Shown one piece after another: positions 60,444-64,000 of a DNA stretch of 64,000 nt (positions are counted from its first letter, which is position 1; every line of letters starts with the position of its first letter). The translations under genes were made by a program, and so were the position numbers. Source of the stretch: Pedomonas sp051304405 (GTDB lineage: Bacteria > Pseudomonadota > Alphaproteobacteria > Sphingomonadales > Sphingomonadaceae); assembly GCF_051304405.1 (NCBI RefSeq), contig NZ_JBPPGG010000001.1, positions 434,001 through 498,000 on the forward strand, read 5' to 3'. The notes beneath the pieces were generated by a model, which worked only from the letters and a program-made list of their open reading frames with translations, made no database searches and was not told where the DNA came from.

Positions 60444-63263
60444 CTAGCGCCCGGCGGACTTGATCTGGTTCAAGGTCTGCCGGGCCTGGGCCATGTTCTC
60501 GAACGACTTGTGTTTGCTGAGGATATTCTCCAGCTCCTTCTGCGCTTCGGCCCGCTTGCCGTTGGCGTCCAGCGCCAGGGCTAGGTGGTAGCGCATATCC
60601 GGGTCGTCCGGCCGCGCCTTGACCGCCTGCTGGAGCAGCGTCAGCCCGCGCTTCACGTCGACTCGGTTCTGCACCAGCAGGAAGCCGAGCGTATCGGCCA
60701 CCTCCGGCGACTTGGGCGCCAGCTTGTAGGCCTGTTCGGCGGTGGGAATGGCCCGCTTGTCCTTCAGTTCCCCGTACAGCCACGCCATGTTGTTGAGGAT
60801 GCCCGGGTTCTGGCGCGTCTTCTCGTCAAGCGCGTTGTACTGGGCCAGCGCCTGCTGATAGCGCTTCTCGCGCATATGGATGTCCGCCAGCGCCACGCGG
60901 GCGGCCACGTCCTGCGGGTCCTTCTTCAGCGCCTCCTGCAACACGGTGACGGCCTGCGCCTGCTTGCCCCCGTTCAGGTAGGCCTGGGCGAGGCTGAGGT
61001 TCAGCGCCCGGTCCGCCCCCTGCTTGCGGGCCGCCTCGTAGGAGGCGATCGCCTTGTCCCACTGGCGATTGCTCATGTAGAGGTCGCCCAGCGCCCGGTC
61101 CGCCACGGAGGACTTGGGATACTTGGCCTTCAGTTCGTTGGCGTAGGCGAGCGCGTCCTTGGTGTTGCCCTGGCGCGTCTCGAACCCGATCAGCTCCAGA
61201 TAGACCGGCACCAGGTTCGCATTGGGGATCTTGAGCGCCATGGTGTAGGCGCGCCGCGCGGCCTCGGTGCGGCCGTTGCTGGCCAGGGCGCGGGCATGGA
61301 GCAGCCGCGCCTGCACATCGTTGGGCCGCGCCTTGGTGAGCTTCTCGAAGGTGGCGGTGGCTGCGGTCAGGTCGTTGACGGCCACCTGGGCGCGGCCAAT
61401 CGCCTCCAGCGCCGCCGGATTGTCGGAGAAGTCCCGGCTGAGGGCGTTGGCCTCGGCGATGGCCTGCTGGTTCTTCTTGGTGTCGAGATAGGCCTGGATC
61501 AGCCGCAGCCGGGGCGCGATCGACTCCCGGTTGGTCGCGACCGCCTTCTTCAGCCAGTCGATACGCTCATCCTGCTTGCCTTCCAGCCGCGCCAGTTCGG
61601 AGAGCGCCATCAGCGTCTTCGCGTTCTGGCCGTCGGCTTCCAGCGCGCGCATCAGCTCGCGCCGGGCCTCGGCGTATTTCTTGTCGGCCACCAGAAGCTG
61701 GGCGAGGTTGCGCCGGGCCTCATGGTAGTTCGGCTTCTTCTGGATGGCGGTGCGGAAGTTGGCCTCCGCCTCCTTCATGTTGTTCATGCCGAGGTAGGCC
61801 GCGCCGCGCATGTTGTAGCCGATACCCATGTCCGGGTAGGCCTTCACCAGCCGGTCGGCGGCCGCCAGCGCTTCCTTGAAGTTGCCCGCGCGCATCTTGA
61901 CAAGCGCGGACATCATCAGCGCCTGAAGCGACTTGGGATCCTCCTGCAGCACGGCTTCGAGGTCGCGCAGCGCCTCGGCGTCGTCGCCCTGCGCCACGCG
62001 GGTCATGGCCAGCTGGGTCTTGAGCGCCGCCTGCTTCGGATCGGCGGCCACGGCCTTTTCCAGATAGGTCTCGGCCTGATCATAGTCGCCCTTGCGGGCA
62101 TAGGCGGAGGCCACCAGCGCCAGCAGGCGGCCATCCGGATTCTCCCCCTCCAGCAGCGGCTGGGCGGCCTTGATCGCGCCGTCCGCGTCGCCGGTCCGCA
62201 GCAGCGTCGCCGCATAGAGGCGGCGGGCGAACGGGTGGCGCGGCGCCATGCGCAGCACATCCTGCAAGCGGGTCGACGCCTGCTGGAAGTTGCCCCGCTC
62301 ATAGGCGATCACGCCCTGCAACAGCGCCGCCGGGCCGAACGTGTCGAGCGCGCCCTTGGTGCGGGTCATCAGCGCCTCGGCCTCGGGGAACTTGCGCTCC
62401 CGCACCTTGATCACCGCCTGGAGGTAGAGCGACAGCGGATGCTCCGGCACCACCTTGTCGACCCGTTGCAGGTCGGCCAGCGCCTCATCGTGGCGCTTGA
62501 GGTCGGTCAGCGTCGCGGCGCGCTCCAGACGCGCCTCCAGGCTCTGCGGGTCGATCTGCAAGGCCTGGTTGAACAGCGGCAGCGACTTCTCCAGCCCCTG
62601 CGTGGCGCGCACCAGATCGCCCTTCATCACCAGCGCCCGCACGCTGCGCGGGTTGAGGGCGAGTGCCTTGTCCACCGCCGCCTCGGCGCTGGCGCGGTCG
62701 CGGGCGGCCACGTAGTAGCGGGCCAGATCCAGCTGCACGTTCTCGTTCTTCGGGGCGAGCGATGCGGCCTTGAGCAGCTCCGCCTTGGCCTCGTCCATCT
62801 TGCCGAGGCCCATCTGCGCGAGGCCGCGCACGCGGGCGGCCTCGGAGGCGTAGGCGGCGGGCACCAGATCGGCCTTCGCCTCCTCCAGCGCGTCGGCGAA
62901 GCGCCGCTGGAGCACGAGCGCCTCCGCCATCAGGTGGCGGGTGGAGTCCTTCGTCGCGCCGGCGCGGCGCGCGGCCTCGACTTCCGTCTGCGCCGGCAGG
63001 CCCTGGTTCAGGCGCAGGTAGACCCGCGCCTGGAGGAGCCGCGCCGGCACGCTGTTGGGATTGGCGCGCAGCGCGTTGCGCAATTCGATGGTGGCGGAGC
63101 GGTAGTCGCCCCGGTTGAAATGCGCCTGAGCCCGGCTGAGCGGGCTCGTGGACGTTGCCGGTTTTTCCGCCCAGGCGCCCTGCGGCGCGAGGGTGACACA
63201 CCCCAGTGTCGCGGCTGCGGCGACCAACGCTGCACCACTCATGGTTTTTATCCGCCTGGTCAT
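60444..63263 (-). CDS. prsT: PEP-CTERM system TPR-repeat protein PrsT
   Basis: A 939-residue exported TPR protein of the PEP-CTERM/exosortase system. A signal sequence (about 1-32) ends GAWA|EK; a Cys at position 22 lies in a poor lipobox (TLGC), so lipidation, reported for some homologues, is doubtful here. TPR units fill the rest, e.g. AQAHFNRGDYRSATIELRNALRANPNSVPARLLQARVYL near the start and PDDPDMRYHLALALDANGKRAEAQKELENIL near the end. The ATG at 63263 has GGGAG 8 nt upstream. It follows prsR by 48 nt, the order known for prsK-prsR-prsT. Confidence 0.9.
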   Translation of the reverse strand: MTRRIKTMSGAALVAAAATLGCVTLAPQGAWAEKPATSTSPLSRAQAHFNRGDYRSATIELRNALRANPNSVPARLLQARVYLRLNQGLPAQTEVEAARRAGATKDSTRHLMAEALVLQRRFADALEEAKADLVPAAYASEAARVRGLAQMGLGKMDEAKAELLKAASLAPKNENVQLDLARYYVAARDRASAEAAVDKALALNPRSVRALVMKGDLVRATQGLEKSLPLFNQALQIDPQSLEARLERAATLTDLKRHDEALADLQRVDKVVPEHPLSLYLQAVIKVRERKFPEAEALMTRTKGALDTFGPAALLQGVIAYERGNFQQASTRLQDVLRMAPRHPFARRLYAATLLRTGDADGAIKAAQPLLEGENPDGRLLALVASAYARKGDYDQAETYLEKAVAADPKQAALKTQLAMTRVAQGDDAEALRDLEAVLQEDPKSLQALMMSALVKMRAGNFKEALAAADRLVKAYPDMGIGYNMRGAAYLGMNNMKEAEANFRTAIQKKPNYHEARRNLAQLLVADKKYAEARRELMRALEADGQNAKTLMALSELARLEGKQDERIDWLKKAVATNRESIAPRLRLIQAYLDTKKNQQAIAEANALSRDFSDNPAALEAIGRAQVAVNDLTAATATFEKLTKARPNDVQARLLHARALASNGRTEAARRAYTMALKIPNANLVPVYLELIGFETRQGNTKDALAYANELKAKYPKSSVADRALGDLYMSNRQWDKAIASYEAARKQGADRALNLSLAQAYLNGGKQAQAVTVLQEALKKDPQDVAARVALADIHMREKRYQQALAQYNALDEKTRQNPGILNNMAWLYGELKDKRAIPTAEQAYKLAPKSPEVADTLGFLLVQNRVDVKRGLTLLQQAVKARPDDPDMRYHLALALDANGKRAEAQKELENILSKHKSFENMAQARQTLNQIKSAGR

Positions 63264-63311
63264 TTTATGTCTCCCTCAGAAAGCGGAACACAGCGCCTTG
63301 AACGGTATAAC

Positions 63312-64000
<689 letters not shown>

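Overview
The window is GC-rich DNA (roughly two thirds G+C by eye) from the chromosome of an alphaproteobacterium. The evidence is the uninterrupted division and cell-wall (dcw) cluster, the phosphotransferase ChpT beside a che operon, a DUF3553 gene, a Usg-family gene, the order mdh-sucC-sucD-sucA-sucB, and a lysis pair of the gene-transfer-agent (GTA) type. PEP-CTERM proteins together with prsT and prsR fit a Sphingomonadales-like lineage, but the order cannot be fixed from this sequence alone.

Layout: 1-440 holds a 20-bp tandem repeat, two terminators and a doubtful small ORF. 441-19032 (minus strand) is the dcw cluster, transcribed mraZ-rsmH-ftsL-ftsI-murE-murF-mraY-murD-ftsW-murG-murC-murB-ddl-ftsQ-ftsA-ftsZ, mostly with 4-bp ATGA overlaps, and it covers the cytoplasmic steps from UDP-MurNAc to lipid II plus the septal machinery. 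19332-19737 is the RNase P RNA gene (rnpB). 19875-22496 holds a small lipoprotein, an AmpD-like amidase, a DMT permease and a DjlA-like co-chaperone. 22883-29426 is chemotaxis (cheA-W-Y-B-R) with chpT upstream. 29525-33080 is a set of small or single genes: DUF3553, LysE, Usg, a PEP-CTERM protein, YgfZ and a 38-residue membrane miniprotein.

33.1-38.4 kb holds a catalase, lipoamide dehydrogenase and a second PEP-CTERM gene. Four copies of a palindromic extragenic repeat lie at its two edges. 38386-45924 is the TCA operon mdh-sucCDAB; its usual last gene, lpd, is cut off by the divergent PEP-CTERM gene, and its malate dehydrogenase has an AT-hook-like C-terminal tail. 46073-48178 encodes an array of Trp-rich 35-residue TPR-like repeats. 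48265-51639 is an EmrAB-type efflux operon with its own TetR and a two-copy operator. Then come zapE, a membrane GGDEF protein and a lone sdhB with its own promoter.

55499-57380 carries a GTA-type holin and endolysin and a Pro/Gln-rich protein. 57527-60055 is a NitT/TauT-type ABC importer, followed by tRNA-Pro(GGG). The window ends in prsT and the 3' part of prsR, regulators of the PEP-CTERM/exosortase system. The most notable connection is a textbook sigma-54 promoter with an upstream dyad in front of the PEP-CTERM gene at 37149, which fits control by PrsR and RpoN.
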